A DNA stretch of 64,000 nucleotides from Antilocapra americana. Its lineage: Eukaryota; Chordata; Mammalia; Artiodactyla; Antilocapridae. This document shows, piece by piece, positions 46,558 to 58,950 of the stretch. How positions within the stretch are numbered: the first letter of the stretch is position 1; the number at the start of each line of letters is the position of its first letter. Location: positions 19,440,995 to 19,504,994 of the forward strand of contig ML661885.1 in assembly GCA_007570785.1 (NCBI GenBank). The letters run 5' to 3'. Both the position numbers and the translations under genes were made by a program. The notes below the pieces were generated by a model. That model worked only from the letters and a program-made list of their open reading frames with translations, was not told the origin of the DNA and searched no databases.

Positions 46558-47464
46558 ATAATTAAGAAAAAAGGGACTCAACTATATTGCGTTTTATGTT
46601 CATTAAAATATACAAAGGATCTAAATTAATTTTTCAGATTAAAATTACTTTCCATTTTCAAACTATTCTATAATAGACTGCTGAAATTCTAATTAGTTCT
46701 TCTTTTTAATTGTCAAGGGTGTCAAGGTGTAAGTTCAGTTTCTATCTATGTCTTTTACACATGGTAACTTTGGACATCAAATGTATAAAATACATTGTAA
46801 AAAATGCATTCTGTTCCTCTTCATGAAATATATATATGCATACATATATATTATATATATGTACATCACATAATACACACATTAATATATATAATATACT
46901 TTATAAATATATATAAATATGCATATTAGAGACTGTTAGGAGGAAATGAGAAGTGATTGACATTGTGTATTAGATTTCATTTTGGTACAAAGAAAGTGTT
47001 CTACAGTTGATTGAGGTGATGGTTATACAACTAGGAATATTAAAAAATAACATTGAATTATAAACTTTAAATACCTAATTTGCATGTTATGTGATTTATA
47101 TGTGAGGAAAGCTCTGTACAAAGTAGTGAGAGCAAATGTAGTTTTCATAAATATTTTGAGTGTAGAACTTAAAGGAACATATTCTCAGTTAAACTGAATA
47201 ATGAGATTTTAGAAGAATTTAGTATATCTCCCAGTACAGAGACACTGTTATAAAGTAGAACAGAGAATTCATAAGTACAAATTGGAAGATTCATTTTAGA
47301 CATATTGAGTTGGAGGGAGCGTAAGAGTGTTGGAGAGGAGAGGGAAAGAATACAAAACTGGCTGAAGAAAGAAACAAGAGTGACCCACTAATTTAAAGAA
47401 TTCTGTTGCAATTGACTGTGGGTATTAGATGGTGGGAAATAGTTTAACATGAAAATAAGGTGGT
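46558..47464. other. AT-rich unique stretch
   Basis: AT microsatellite-like sequence at 46829-46920; no gene or other repeat recognised. Confidence 0.5.
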
Positions 47465-47475
47465 AATATGGTGTT

Positions 47476-47668
47476 CTGAAAGTGACAGTGAAAGTCACTC
47501 AGTTGTGTCTGACTCTTTGTGACCCTATGGACCATAGAGTCCCTGGAATTCTCCAGGTCAGAATACTGGAGTGGATAGCCTTTCTCTTCTCCAATGGATT
47601 GTCCCAATCCAGGGATCGAATCCTGGTCTCAAATGGATTCTTTACCAGCTGAGCCACAAAGGAAGCCC
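47476..47668 (-). mobile_element. Bov-tA SINE with perfect target duplication
   Basis: Tail aagtcactcagttgtgtctg, head accagctgagccacaaagga. Perfect 11-bp duplications aatatggtgtt at 47465-47475 and 47669-47679. Confidence 0.95.
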
Positions 47669-47679
47669 AATATGGTGTT

Positions 47680-48132
47680 TTGGAGTTCTATTAAAGGTAT
47701 TGAAAGTCTGAGAACAGGCTAATGAGAACAGAATTGTATTTAAGGAGATCCTTTTGGCTTCACTAAAGGATGAATTAGGCCATGAAACTGAAGGTAGATC
47801 AATTAGAAGAATGCTAAAATAATACATGAGAAATTATGGTGATCTAAATTAGGATATTGAAGTGGAACTGAAAAGGATAATAAATGGTTAAGAAATGTCA
47901 GTGAAGATCAATCAGAAATCTTGGTGATAAGTTTTATATAACAGATGAGAAATAGGAAGAAATCTCACATGACTCATAAATTTCAACCAAGTCACCAAAT
48001 GAATAGTGGGTCAAATAAACTTGACAAGAACACCAGAGAGGAACAAATTTAAGGTTATAGCTAAAGGTTTCATTTAGATTTTCACTCTTGAGTTTAAAAT
48101 GCCTGTAGGAAATTTAAGTGTGGGTTACCTAG
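47680..48132. other. Unique stretch
   Basis: Nothing recognised. Confidence 0.45.
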
Positions 48133-48297
48133 GACCTCAGAACAAAGTGTGATCCAACAGCATCAGGATCACTTGGGGGTGTTTTAGAAAAGTATGATAT
48201 CAAACCACATTCCAGAACAACAGAGTCAGATTCTGCTTATTTAGAATGAGCTCAACTGTTTCATCCACATTAACATTTGAGAGGCATTGCTTTAATA
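48133..48297 (+). mobile_element. hAT-Charlie-type MITE (MER5-like)
   Basis: Order of phrases acagcatcaggatcacttgg, gtcagattctgcttatttag and cattaacatttgagaggcat fits the non-autonomous hAT elements of the MER5 group. Decayed; exact family uncertain. Confidence 0.5.
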
Positions 48298-49636
48298 GAC
48301 AATTGAATGTGTATGTCCAGAGTTGAATAGGGAAGTTTTTGAGTTGGAGTTAAGGATATTATCATAAATAAAACTATAAATAATGATGAAATTGTATGTA
48401 TCTTCAAAGAATTAAAAGGTGACCATTTCATTATGATATGATAGACTGCATTTTATACAGAATATTTTAATTTTCAATATATATAACTCCTAAAATTTTA
48501 GTTTTAAAAAGCCAATTTCATCAGAAAAGTATAATCCTATTTTTGATTATTGTATTTCTGTCACCATAATATATGATGTGCTGTGTCTAAATATGTCTTA
48601 CTATTGTAACTGCAAAATATCAGCCCTATTGTGTTTTTGTTATTGTTGTTAGAAATGAAAAAGAAGTTGTACAAATACGGAGAAATTTCTAGATTTCTGA
48701 AATCTTTGTCAATTTTAAAAAGCCAGAGTACTTAAAAATTTTCATTGCCTATAAATCTGATTTAGAACAAATTTATATCTGGTAAACATGTCACATAGAA
48801 ATTTAATGTTTGGAAAATTTGTGAACTTTATAAGCATAAGCTTTCTACAGGCATAAATTATTCTCTTCTATAAATAATTTACTCCAGAGTGGTTTCACCC
48901 TTCTATAGCCAATTTGTTGAGTAAGACCCCATACTAAGCAGATAGAGTCCAAAAGTGGTGTCTAAACTTGTCTGCATTGTGTTTTTCGGCTTGGTTCCAA
49001 CATTTCAAACCAGGACTCTCACTCTGCCCTGAACAGTGTGAGTTCATTAAATTACAATCTGACATGTGTATTAGTAAGAAACAAAGGGCTGTGAACTGAG
49101 GGTGATGATTAACTGTTCTACTGGATAATTGCTTAAACTACTACTTATATTATACTGCATTATCTATTTTGAACAAAGTGATTATTGGCCTTTTGTACAG
49201 TGATTTTACAATGTAAGTGCAATCTTGCTGTTTTAATTCTTGTTAGAGTTTATGTTTAATGTACTTCCATTACAATGAGTAGTGCAACTTTAGGTGTTCT
49301 TTCTTCAACTGAGAAAACTGATAGAATCAATCTTTTATGGCTTTTTTTTTTCCTTGACTTGGATTAGGCAGCATCTTCTGATTTTCCGTGGGAGGGGAAT
49401 TCAAAACATAAAGATAACAGTATTCAAAGTTAGATAAATATATTCATACTTTTCATATGTATAGCCATACATGCAAACACCTCCAATATTGTGATTCAAA
49501 CCAAAAAAAAAAACAGCAAACTGATAGATCCTGAAAACCTCAGAGGACAAAACTAAAACTTTAAAAAATGTAGTTTACTTTTTACAAAGAGAACACTTAT
49601 AAACCACAGCTTTTATTCACTTCTGTTATTATAGGA
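48298..49636. other. AT-rich unique stretch
   Basis: No gene supported. The block 48890-49080 is less AT-rich but shows no signature. Confidence 0.45.
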
Positions 49637-49847
49637 TGTTGGTTGCCTGCATGATCAGTCATGTCTGATTCTCCATGACTCCATGAACAGCCTGCCAGCC
49701 TCCTCTGTCCATAGGATTCTCCTGGCAAGAATACTAGAGTGGGTTACCATTTCCCTTTCCAGGGTATCTTCCCAACCCAGGGATCAAAACCAAGTCTCCT
49801 GCAGCTCCTGCAGAGGCAGGCGAATTCTTCTACCACTGAGTCACCAT
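49637..49847 (-). mobile_element. Bov-tA SINE
   Basis: Tail gcatgatcagtcatgtctga, middle gtatcttcccaacccaggga, head ttctaccactgagtcaccat. A small duplication (gcagctcctgcagaggcagg) lies in the head. Confidence 0.87.
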
Positions 49848-50094
49848 AATTAACATGATGAATCTGTATCTAACCTATTAGGAAAAAAAAGCAAACTTTC
49901 ATTCTTTCAAAGCTTTATTACCTGCCTCACAGAACTGTACTCTTTTCCCCACACTTCCCATCATTCAAGCTCACATTTTCTCAGAAAACACTTTTTACCA
50001 TGCCATTGCAATTGGTTGATTTTGGTCAACTCCAAGGTCTACCACAATTGCTGTGAGAAAAACTTGTAATGAGATCAAAGCATATGTTATTTTA
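49848..50094. other. Short unique spacer
   Basis: Nothing recognised. Confidence 0.4.
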
Positions 50095-50335
50095 ATGTTT
50101 TCCTTGAAGTATAGCTGATAGACAACAAAGTGCACATATATAAAATGTAAATTTTAGATAAGTTTTTGGATATGTATACCTCCCTGACACATTAGCACGA
50201 TTAAGATGAATATAGCCCTCATCTCCCAAAGTTTCCATTTGTCTCTTAGTAATCCCTCCCTTACGCTTTTCCCTGAAATCCCTCTGCTTTCTGATTGTAA
50301 ATTAATTTGCATTTTCTATATAGCTAAGCATAAAT

Positions 50336-50545
50336 GGGGGCTTCTTTGGTGGCTCAAATGGTAAGGAATCCATCTGCAATGCAGGATACCTGGGCTCAAT
50401 CTCCAGATCAGGAAGACCCCTTGGAGAAGATAATGGCTACCCACTCCAGTATTCTTGCCTGAAGAATTCCATGGACAGAGAAGCCTGGTGGACTACAGTC
50501 CATACGGTCCCAGAGTCAAATGCACCTGAGCAAATAAGATACACA
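50336..50545 (+). mobile_element. Bov-tA SINE followed by (AC)n
   Basis: Starts gggggcttctttggtggctc; tail cagagtcaaatgcacctgag. An (AC)n run follows at about 50545-50578, possibly grown from the SINE tail. Confidence 0.9.
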
Positions 50546-51101
50546 CGAACACACACACACACACACATACACACACACGTATATATGGAATAATAAAATG
50601 TGTAGCCAGCTGTTTTCACTCAACATAATTATTTGAGAATCCATACATTTAGCCTATGTCAATGGTTCATTCCTTTTATTGTTCAGAAGTGTTTCATTGT
50701 AAGGATATATCACATTTGTGTTAATAGTACCTGTTGGTGAGACACTTTCTGTTTTTCTACTGTTTTAAGTGATTATAAATAAAGCTGCTATGAACATTTG
50801 TTGACAAGCTTTTTTGGCACATAATTTCATTCATATTAGGTAAGCATCAAAGAGTGAGATGATTGAATCATATAATATATACACACTCAAGTTTTTTTTT
50901 TTTTTTAACTGGCAGACTCTTGCCAACAAGTATGTACCATTTTACAATCCCAACAATAGATGTGAGAGTCCCAGTTCTTTAATATCCTTGCCAGTGCATG
51001 ACTTGGTCAGTCTTTTCAATGCTAAATGTATTCTGGTATTTAATTGCCATTTTAATTTGCATTTTTCTAATGACTAATAATGTTGAGCATAGTTCATGTA
51101 C

Positions 51102-51305
51102 TATTTCCCTGGTGGCTCAGCTGGTAAAGAATCCTCCTGCAATGCAGGAGACCTGGTTTTGATCCCTGGGTTGGGAAGATCTCTTGAGAAGGGAAAGACT
51201 ACTCACTCCAGGTTTCTAGCCTGGAGAATTCCATGAACAGGGCAGCATGGCAGGCTACGCTCCATGGGGTCACAATAAGTCAGAGACGACTGAGTGAATT
51301 TCACT
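51102..51305 (+). mobile_element. Bov-tA SINE nested in old L1
   Basis: Head ctatttccctggtggctcag, B-box region gttttgatccctgggttggg, tail gtcagagacgactgagtgaa. L1 text resumes at tatcttttttggggaagtgt. Confidence 0.92.
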
Positions 51306-51510
51306 GTTGCTATCTTTTTTGGGGAAGTGTTTATTAAAATATTTTAATATTATCCTGGGTTTTTTTTAAACAGATATCCATTATTAGGTTAAGGAAATGC
51401 CATTTACTCATAGTATTATGAAGAATGGATGTTGGAATTAAATATTTTTTCCGAAAATATTATGAAATATGATAATATTTTTAATTTATGAATATAGTAA
51501 GCTTTATTAA

Positions 51511-52478
51511 GATCAGGAAGCAACAGTTAGAACTGGACATGAAACAACAGACTGGTTCCAAATAGGAAAATGAGTACATCAATGCTATATATTGTCACCC
51601 TGCTTATTTAACTTTTATGCAGAGTACATCACAAGAAATGCTGGGCTGGATGAAGCACAAGATGGAATCAAGAATGCCAGGAGAAATATCAATAACCTTA
51701 GATATGCAGATGATACCACCCTTATGGCAGAAAGTGAAAAAGAACTAAAGAGCCTCTTGATGAAAGTGAAAGAGAAGAAGGAAAAAGTTGGCTTAAAATT
51801 CAACATTCAGAAAGCTAAGATCATGGCATCCAGTCCCACTACTTCATGGCAAATAAATGGGGAAACAATGGAAACAGTGACTGACTTTATTTTGGGGGGC
51901 TCCAAAATCACTGCAGATGGTGATTGCCACCATGAAATTAAAAGACGCTTACTCCTTAGAAGCAAAGTTATGATCAACCTAGACAGCATATTAAAAAGCA
52001 GAGACATTACTTTGTCAACAAAGGTTCGTCTAGTCAAGGCAATGGTTTTTCCAGTAGTCATGTATGGATGTGAGAGTTGGATGGTGAAGAAAGCTGAGCG
52101 CTGAAGAATTGATGTTTTTGAACTGTGGTGTTGGAGAAGACCCTTGAGAGTCCCTTGGACTGCAAGGGGATCCAACCAGTCCATCCTAAAGGAGATCAGT
52201 CCTGGGTGTTCAGTGGAAGGACTGATGCTGAACCAATACTTTGGCCACTTGATACAAAGAGCTGACTCATTTGAAAAGACCCTGATGCTGGGAAAGATTG
52301 AGGACAGGAGGAGAAGGGGACGACAGAGGATGAGGTGACTGAATGGCATCACTGACTCAATGGACATGAGTTTGAGTAAATCTGAGAGTTGGTGATGAGC
52401 AGGGAGGCCTGGTGTGCTGCCTTCCACAGGGTCACAATGAGTCGTACATGACTGAGTGACTGAACTAAACTGAACTGA
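51511..52478 (+). mobile_element. BovB LINE, 5'-truncated, nested in old L1
   Basis: Plus-strand BovB from within RT to the tail gactgaactaaactgaactg. Perfect 9-bp duplications ctttattaa at 51502-51510 and 52479-52487. It inserted in the old L1. Confidence 0.95.
51592..52104 (+). pseudogene. BovB reverse transcriptase fragment (170 aa frame)
   Basis: Begins at MSPCLFNFYAEYITRNAGLDE (before motif C) and includes RYADDTTLMAESEKELKSL, QKAKIMASSPTTSW and [16 protein letters not shown]. It ends at TGA in gcgctgaagaattg; most copies read CGA (Arg) there, so the stop is a likely CpG decay. RT motif A lies outside the truncated copy. No activity expected. Confidence 0.9.
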
Positions 52479-53010
52479 CTTTATTAAACTGATTTCTGAG
52501 TGTTAATCCAGCCTCACACTACTGATAGAAATTCTTTGGTCATAAGGTATCATCCTTTTTATACATTGCTGAATTGAATTTAGTAAATTTTGTTAAAAGT
52601 TTGTATCTATTTTCACAAAGTGTAATGGTTTATATATTCTTTTTTTCAGTGTCTTTGTCTGGCTTTCATATCACTGTACTAGTATAGAATGAGTTAAGAT
52701 GTGTTTTCTACTCTTTATATTATGGAAGAGGTTGTTTAGCAGTGGTATTATTTGCAGAATTCACCAATAAAGTCATTTGGGTCTAGAGATTTTTTGGAGT
52801 AGTTTTGGTAGTGTTTTTTTTTTTTCTTTTTAATACAGGTCCAATTTATTTAACAGATATGAGGTCATCTGGCTTATTAATTTACTCTTGAATGATCCTT
52901 GCAATTTGTGTACTTAAAGAAACTTATTCATTTCACCTAAGTATGTCAAACTGATATTGCATGATATGTTTATATTTATTTATTATCCTTTCAAAATGTT
53001 TAAATTTGCA

Positions 53011-53183
53011 CTGAGGTATTTTCTGGTGTTGCTATTAGTGTTATATAAACTTTATAGAATAACTTGGGGTTTGTGCCATCCTTTTATGTTTTAAGAAACT
53101 TTATTAAGATGTAGTGTTAATTCTAAGTGTTTTATGGGAATCACTAATGAAATTATCAAGGCGGAGCTTTTCATTGTAGAAAA
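53011..53183. other. Short unclear stretch
   Basis: May still be old L1, but I cannot place it. Confidence 0.35.
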
Positions 53184-53670
53184 TACAGGCATACCTTGTT
53201 TTATTGTGCTTTGCAAATAGTATATTTTTGTTAAGTTGAAGATTTCTGGTAACCCTGCATTAAGCGAGTCTACAGGCAGCATTTTTCCAACAATATAACT
53301 CACTTTGTGTCTCTATTACATTTTGGTAATCCTCACTGCATTTCATTTTTTTTTTCATTACTATTATATTTGTTATGGTGGTTTGTGATCAGGGATCTTT
53401 CATGCTATAATTGCAAAAAGATTATGACTCACTGAAAGCTCAAATGATGATTATCATTTTAGCAATAAATTTTTTTTAAATTAAGATATAGACATAGCTT
53501 TATTAGAGATAAAGCTATTGTAAAGTTAATAAACTTAGTATAGTGTAAACATAACTTTCATGTGCACTGGGAAACCAAGAAATCCAAAGCAATGTGATTT
53601 GCTTTATTGTTATACTTTACTGCCGTGATCTAGAACTGAACCCAGGATTTCACTGTGGTATTCCTGTGTA
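53184..53670 (+). mobile_element. Tigger-type mariner MITE
   Basis: The left end tacaggcataccttgtttta and the right end (rc tacacaggaataccacagtg) are related terminal inverted repeats; TA dinucleotides flank. Internal phrases ggtaaccctgcattaagcga, aaaaagattatgactcactg and catgtgcactgggaaaccaa follow the non-autonomous Tigger1 order. No transposase frame remains. Confidence 0.82.
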
Positions 53671-53749
53671 TTGATTACTAATTTAGTCTCTCTAGAGTAA
53701 TAGGTCTCTCAGATTACAATTCTTCTTGAATCACTGTCAATGGTTTACT

Positions 53750-53896
53750 CTTCATGATCCCAAGGAATTCTCCAGGCCAGAATACTGGAGTGGGTAGCCT
53801 TTTCCTTCTACAGGGGATCTTCCCAACCCAGGATTCAAATCCAGGTCTCTTTCATTGCAGGCAGATTCTTTACCAGCTGAGCCACAAGGGAAGCCC
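53750..53896 (-). mobile_element. Bov-tA SINE, tail mostly lost
   Basis: Contains aaggaattctccaggccaga, tcttcccaacccaggattca and accagctgagccacaaggga. The BovB-type tail is missing. Confidence 0.87.
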
Positions 53897-54054
53897 CTAC
53901 TAGCAGAGCTTTATACCAATTATTTACAGCTTTAAAGAAAAAGGTCTGATAGTTTTCTGTTGAGTCAATCTTAAGAAAATGGACATGTGGGAGAATCAAA
54001 GAGCAGTAGCTTATTAGTATGTCACTTAGAACATAACTTTTATGGATGGGGACT

Positions 54055-54325
54055 CTGTAAATAGTGATATCTGTGTTTGAGTTCTGGTTTCAAAGCTCAT
54101 CATTTACTTGTCTCTGGGTAAGGTAATATATATCCCTTACCTTCGTTTATTCATCTGTATAATTTAAGCAATTTTTGCAAAGTTTTAACTTTTATAAATT
54201 TTGTAAAAAATAAATGTTTATTTTCACAAAGTTGTTGGAAGTGGTAAATAGTGAATGCAAAGTGCTAGAGGCATAATGCTTGGTGGAAAGTAAGAATTCA
54301 CGGATGGTATCTGACCCATTATGTA
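54055..54325 (-). repeat. MIR SINE, decayed
   Basis: Plus-strand text agttctggtttcaaagctca, cgtttattcatctgtataat and cataatgcttggtggaaagtaag follows the order of a reversed MIR. Confidence 0.5.
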
Positions 54326-55547
54326 AGAGAAGAAGAATAAAGAAGAGTAATAAGGGAGAGAAATGGGATGAGGGAAAAGCAAATAAAAGTCAGCATCAGC
54401 ATCAGGCAAAAGATTGTTCAAAGAGTCTTCTTTAGAGTTGCCCAACCTCTGCAATGTATATAGAATAAGGGTTATGATGCATTTGGTAGGGTATTAAAAA
54501 ATACTGAATATTGGGCATAACTACAATTCAAGATGACATAGGCAGACAGAATTCTTATATGCTCTCTAACTATTCCCTTGTGCTAAATTTCCCATTATCT
54601 CTGGCACTCCTTTCATCTTCACTTATTAAAGCATTGATCTTTCAGTCATATTTGATGCATAGAAATCCTTTGCAACTCATTTGTAATCAATCAGCCAAAC
54701 CTACTTTTTCTATTTTCTAGTACTGTGTATCTGCACATGGTCTTTGCCCACTTTTTAGAAACATCACTAGGTGGGGAACTATGACACCTGGAATATATCC
54801 TCAACCAGTAGTGACTTGGAATGGGATGTGTCTTCCTCTAATACCTATTAAATAGGAGTAGTAATCAAAAGAGTTCAATTTCCTGGAAGAACATGGGCAT
54901 TAGGTATAACTATAGGTTGGAAAACCTTACTTATATCAGGTGTTACTATATTTATCGCTGTTTGTGACTTTTCCTTTATCACATATTTGCCTTGATTTAA
55001 TTCAGGTTTTGAAGTCTTCATGTGAAAAAAGAAATGTTTCAAAATCTGCCCTTTTCATTATTCTTAGTCTCAAATGCAATAAAATGTGAAGAGACATTTC
55101 CTAAAGTGTACAGCATTTTATGTAAGTGAACATTGCTAGTTACATCAAGACCTTTAATGGAAATATGCCATAGGAATAAGGGGAATAAAGTAAGGAACTC
55201 TTTTTCAGTTAAAAAGTGCAGGAAGCTTAAACTACTATGGTTAAACTCTAGTTATGCTCTTTGTGTATGGGTATGTGTGTGTCACACATACATTTGCCCC
55301 AGATGAGGATAATTATGATATCTGGTTAAGGATATTTATGTTAAATTCAAAGTTTTTATTGACACTGCAAGTACATCTGTAGAATCTTTTTTTTTCAGTT
55401 TATGAAAATTTATGACTATGTCATTGAAATCATTTTGGGAAATATTGTATTGTATAGGCTTAATGCTGACAGCCTAGGTTTATATGTTCAATCTAATTTA
55501 ATGGTCTTACTTTTAGACCAAACAGAGAAAGTAAGGGAATTAAAAAA
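54326..55547. other. Unique stretch, no supported gene
   Basis: Frames here are short and AT-driven. Nothing recognised. Confidence 0.45.
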
Positions 55548-56640
55548 AAAAAACAAAAACAAAACTTTCTGCTTCATTGACTATGCTAAAGCTTTGACTA
55601 TGTGGATTACAACAAACTATGGAAAATTCTTAAAGAGACAGGGATACCAGACCACCTTACCCGTCTCCTGAGAAACTGGAAGGAAGCAACAGTTAGAACT
55701 AGACATGGAACAACAAACACATTCAAAATTGGGAAAGGAGTACATCAAGGTTGTATACTGTCAACTCACTTATGTAACTTCTATGCAGAGTACATCATGT
55801 GAAATACCATGCTGGATGACTCACAAGCTGGAATTAAGATTGCCAGGAGGACTATCAACAATCTCAGACATGCAGATGACACCACTTTAATGGCAGAAAA
55901 TAAGGAGGAACTAAAGACTCTGTTGATGAAGGTGAAAGATGAGAGTGAAAAAAATGGCTTAAAACTCAACATTCAAAAAACGAAGATTACAGCATTCAGT
56001 CCCGTCACTTGATGGCAAATGGATGGGGAAAAAGTGGAAACAGTGACAGATTTTATTTTCTTGAGTTCCAAAATCACTGTAGTTGGTAACTACAGCCATG
56101 AAATTAAAAGACACTTTCTCCTCGGAAGAAAAGCTGTGACAAACCTAGACATACATTAAAAAGCAGAGATATCATTTTGCTGACAGAAGTCCGTATAGTC
56201 ATAGCTATGGTTTCTCCAGTAGTCAGGTAGAGAAGTGATGGTTGGACCAAAAAGAAGGCTGAACGCCAAAGAATTGATGCTTTCAAATTGTGGTGCTGGA
56301 AAAGACTCTCAAGAGTCCCTTGGACTGTAAGGAAATCAAACCAGTCAACCCTAAAGGAAATCAATCCTGAATATTTATTGGAAGGACTGATGCTGAAGCT
56401 GAAGCTCCAATACTTTGGCCACCTGATGCGAATAGCTGAATCATTGGAAAAGACTCTGAAGGTGGGAAAGATTGAAGGCAGGAGGAGAAGTGGATGACAG
56501 CGGATGAGATGGTTGGATGGCATCACCAATGTGATGGACATGAGTTTGAGCAAATTCTGGGACATAATGAAGGATGGAGAAGCCTGGCGCGCTGTAGTCC
56601 ATGGGATTGCAAAGAGTCAGACACGAACTTGGGACTAAGC
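55548..56640 (+). mobile_element. BovB LINE, 5'-truncated
   Basis: Plus-strand BovB from RT motif A region (CFIDYAKALTMWITTNYGKF, frame-broken form of AFDCVDHNKLW) through a motif C region where YADD has become HADD (frame 55809-56012: NNLRHADDTTLMAENKEE) to the tail at about 56640. Several frame breaks. The start is preceded by an A-rich run (55541-55563). Confidence 0.92.
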
Positions 56641-57540
56641 AACAGTACATTACCAGCCAAATAACATTTGCTATTTCACACAATAGAGGTATTCCCTGCC
56701 TTATTTCATTACTAGAGACTCTATAATCAGAAAATTTGAGTGTAGAATTGAACTGTATCCCAAGTTAACAAAACTTGACAGACTGAAAATTAGTTCCTGA
56801 ATATCTGTACGTGTGCATACTTAAACACTATTTAGAATTAAAAATTAAATAAGAACTTCAGTTTCTCAGTCCTACAGGGCACCTTTCATGTACACAGTAG
56901 TCATATAAAGCTAATGGTTAGCACAGGTATAGAAATTTCCATCAATACCAAAGATTTTCCTAAGAAGGGATGATATAGACAGATATTTGAAGTGATATTG
57001 GACGGGGATCATCCAGAAAGTATATTTGTGCATATCCCCACAAAACCTCTGTTTAAGAAAAAGAGGGGATTGTAGACAACTTTTAATTTTACTGAAATTT
57101 GTCAAGTATCATTTGGGTAAGAAAGGTTTGACAATGTTCACCTCATTCTTTGTTCTTAAGTATATAATAATAGAAAAAAATTGTAAAATGTATTTTTAAA
57201 AGCAAAATTGCATATTTTCTATATCTTCATTTCGATATTTAATTATATTTTGCAAAGGTAAATTTAAATAACTTTATGTATTTCAATATTTAGATACTAG
57301 TCAAATTATCATCTATCACTTTGATATAATGGATCAGAACATTTACTTATTCATCATTTATGACAACTAACAAAATTAAAGATACTAACATATTAACTAC
57401 TGCATTTTTATGATCAATATTTTCTGGAAAAAAACATCAAATGTCAAGGAAATGCTCCATTGGACATTTTAACCTACTTTTTATATCCTTAGATGCATTT
57501 AATTCATTGAGTTGTTCACCTGACATTTTTACAGATTGCT
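56641..57540. other. AT-rich unique stretch
   Basis: Nothing recognised. Confidence 0.45.
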
Positions 57541-57546
57541 TTGATT

Positions 57547-57578
57547 GTAAAAACGTCATTTTAAAATGACGTTTTTAC
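57547..57578. repeat. Perfect 32-bp palindrome
   Basis: The half gtaaaaacgtcatttt (57547-57562) is followed directly by its exact reverse complement (57563-57578). Each half holds a TGACG/CGTCA core. Confidence 0.97.
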
Positions 57579-57609
57579 ACTGCCTTGGTCTTAAAAACAT
57601 CAAATGGGG

Positions 57610-57694
57610 GATAATTCTTCATTTGAAGTTATTAAACATGGCTATAATCATAAAAATGTCATTTTAAGATAATTCTTCATTTGACCTTTTTTAC
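57610..57694. repeat. Direct repeats and second imperfect hairpin beside the palindrome
   Basis: gataattcttcatttga occurs at 57610-57626 and 57668-57684 without mismatch. Between and after them, ataaaaatgtcatttta (from 57649) and tgaccttttttac (57682-57694) are variants of the palindrome arms. Confidence 0.85.
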
Positions 57695-58294
57695 GCTCAG
57701 CTGCTCTTTTCTTGTCTTCCTTAAAAATTTGATATTAGAAATGAAAGTTAATAGATTTGAAGGCTGTACTTAAAAATTCAAATCAGGATCTCACTGCTAA
57801 TGTAGCCATGGTCCTAAGGGAATGGTTTTACTACCAATCGCCTACTCATTACAGTTCTGGGCATTACTGATGGGATATGTATGTGCATGCCTGTGTGTGC
57901 ATGAGGGTATGTGAAGCAACAGTAATATCCAACCATGCTTACTTATGTGTTCATACAAATAATCTATGAGTCTTTACAACTTTTAGCTCCATTATTACAC
58001 TTTTATAGTGTAATATGTTACTCTCTGTAGGCAAGTCACACAGTAGCCTTTTTCTTTCATTTATAGTGACTGTGAAGATGGCTTTTGCAGTCATGTAACT
58101 ATTCCAACTGTTTGGATATAGGATACACGTTTTTCCAACTCCATATATTGCTATACTTTCAATAATTTTTATTTTATATATGCACTTGTATAGGAAGTAT
58201 AGAAAGAATGAAGTTCAATATATGTGCCTTTTTAATGCTTTATAAGTGTGTAGAAAGTACATTCATATTTTGGGTGAACTGAATAGTAGTAACA
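57695..58294. other. Unique stretch
   Basis: Nothing recognised beyond a short TG-rich run near 57885-57900. Confidence 0.45.
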
Positions 58295-58450
58295 ATTCAG
58301 CACATATTTATGTCAGGCACTGATGAGAGAATTTTTCTTGCATTAATTAATTCTCATGACAATCCTGTGACTGATATAGTATTGACTTACACCTAAGGAC
58401 AATAGATTCCAAAAGGAGCAAACCAGAATTTGTAGCCAGCAAGGCAGAAT
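58295..58450 (+). repeat. MIR SINE, decayed
   Basis: Text cagcacatatttatgtcagg, attctcatgacaatcctgtg and attgacttacacctaagg... follows MIR order in plus orientation, ending ccagaatttgtagccagcaa. Confidence 0.5.
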
Positions 58451-58950
58451 GAATTAAGATAAATGAATTTTCAGGGTTTTCCTCAAATATCCCTTACATC
58501 TATATCAGGGAAAATGCAGAATCTTTGGAGCTATTATGACAGGAGTTTGGCTCCAGTGATAGAGATTCTAAGAAGGCATCTAAAAGTATCTTTCTTCTCT
58601 TTCTCCTATTTCAGTTACAATCTATTCCCCTATAAACCAAGCAGGCACTGGATAGACAGGCATCTAGGGCATAAGGAGTACAATAGAGACAAAGATTCCT
58701 GGCTTTCTCTGAATCTCTGGAAATCAGTGAAAGGGGATTCAGTGGCAAGGATCTCCTTGGAGTAAATTTTGGTGAGACTTCGACAGATGGACATCATTGG
58801 ATTTGCCAAAGAGAAGCTGGTATAGAAGATCTTAATCATACTCCGCTTTACTTTCCAGAAGCCCAGTAGCTTCTCCCTGGTGTGTGTAGAGGGGGCAAAT
58901 ATCCCCCTCCCCCCATTTTCATATCCCAGTACACAATAGCATAAGCCATC
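58451..58950. other. Unique stretch, no supported gene
   Basis: Overlapping frames on both strands (58463-58765 plus, 58630-59007 minus) carry no recognised domain. Their overlap and the SINE at the end of the minus one argue against coding. Confidence 0.4.

Larger units (their letters stand above)
50095..53010 (-). repeat. Old mammalian L1 (L1M type), split by two SINEs and a BovB
   Basis: Plus-strand phrases tccttgaagtatagctgata, ataaataaagctgctatgaa, gccattttaatttgcatttt and tgttgagcatagttcatgta are the reverse complement of an old L1 3' UTR. Further right, tattaggttaaggaaatgcc, gaatgagttaagatgtg and cagaattcaccaataaagtc are reverse ORF2 RT text. Order is consistent with one minus-strand element with internal losses. 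Bov-tA copies lie at 50336 and 51102 and BovB at 51511. All reading frames are lost. Confidence 0.75.
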
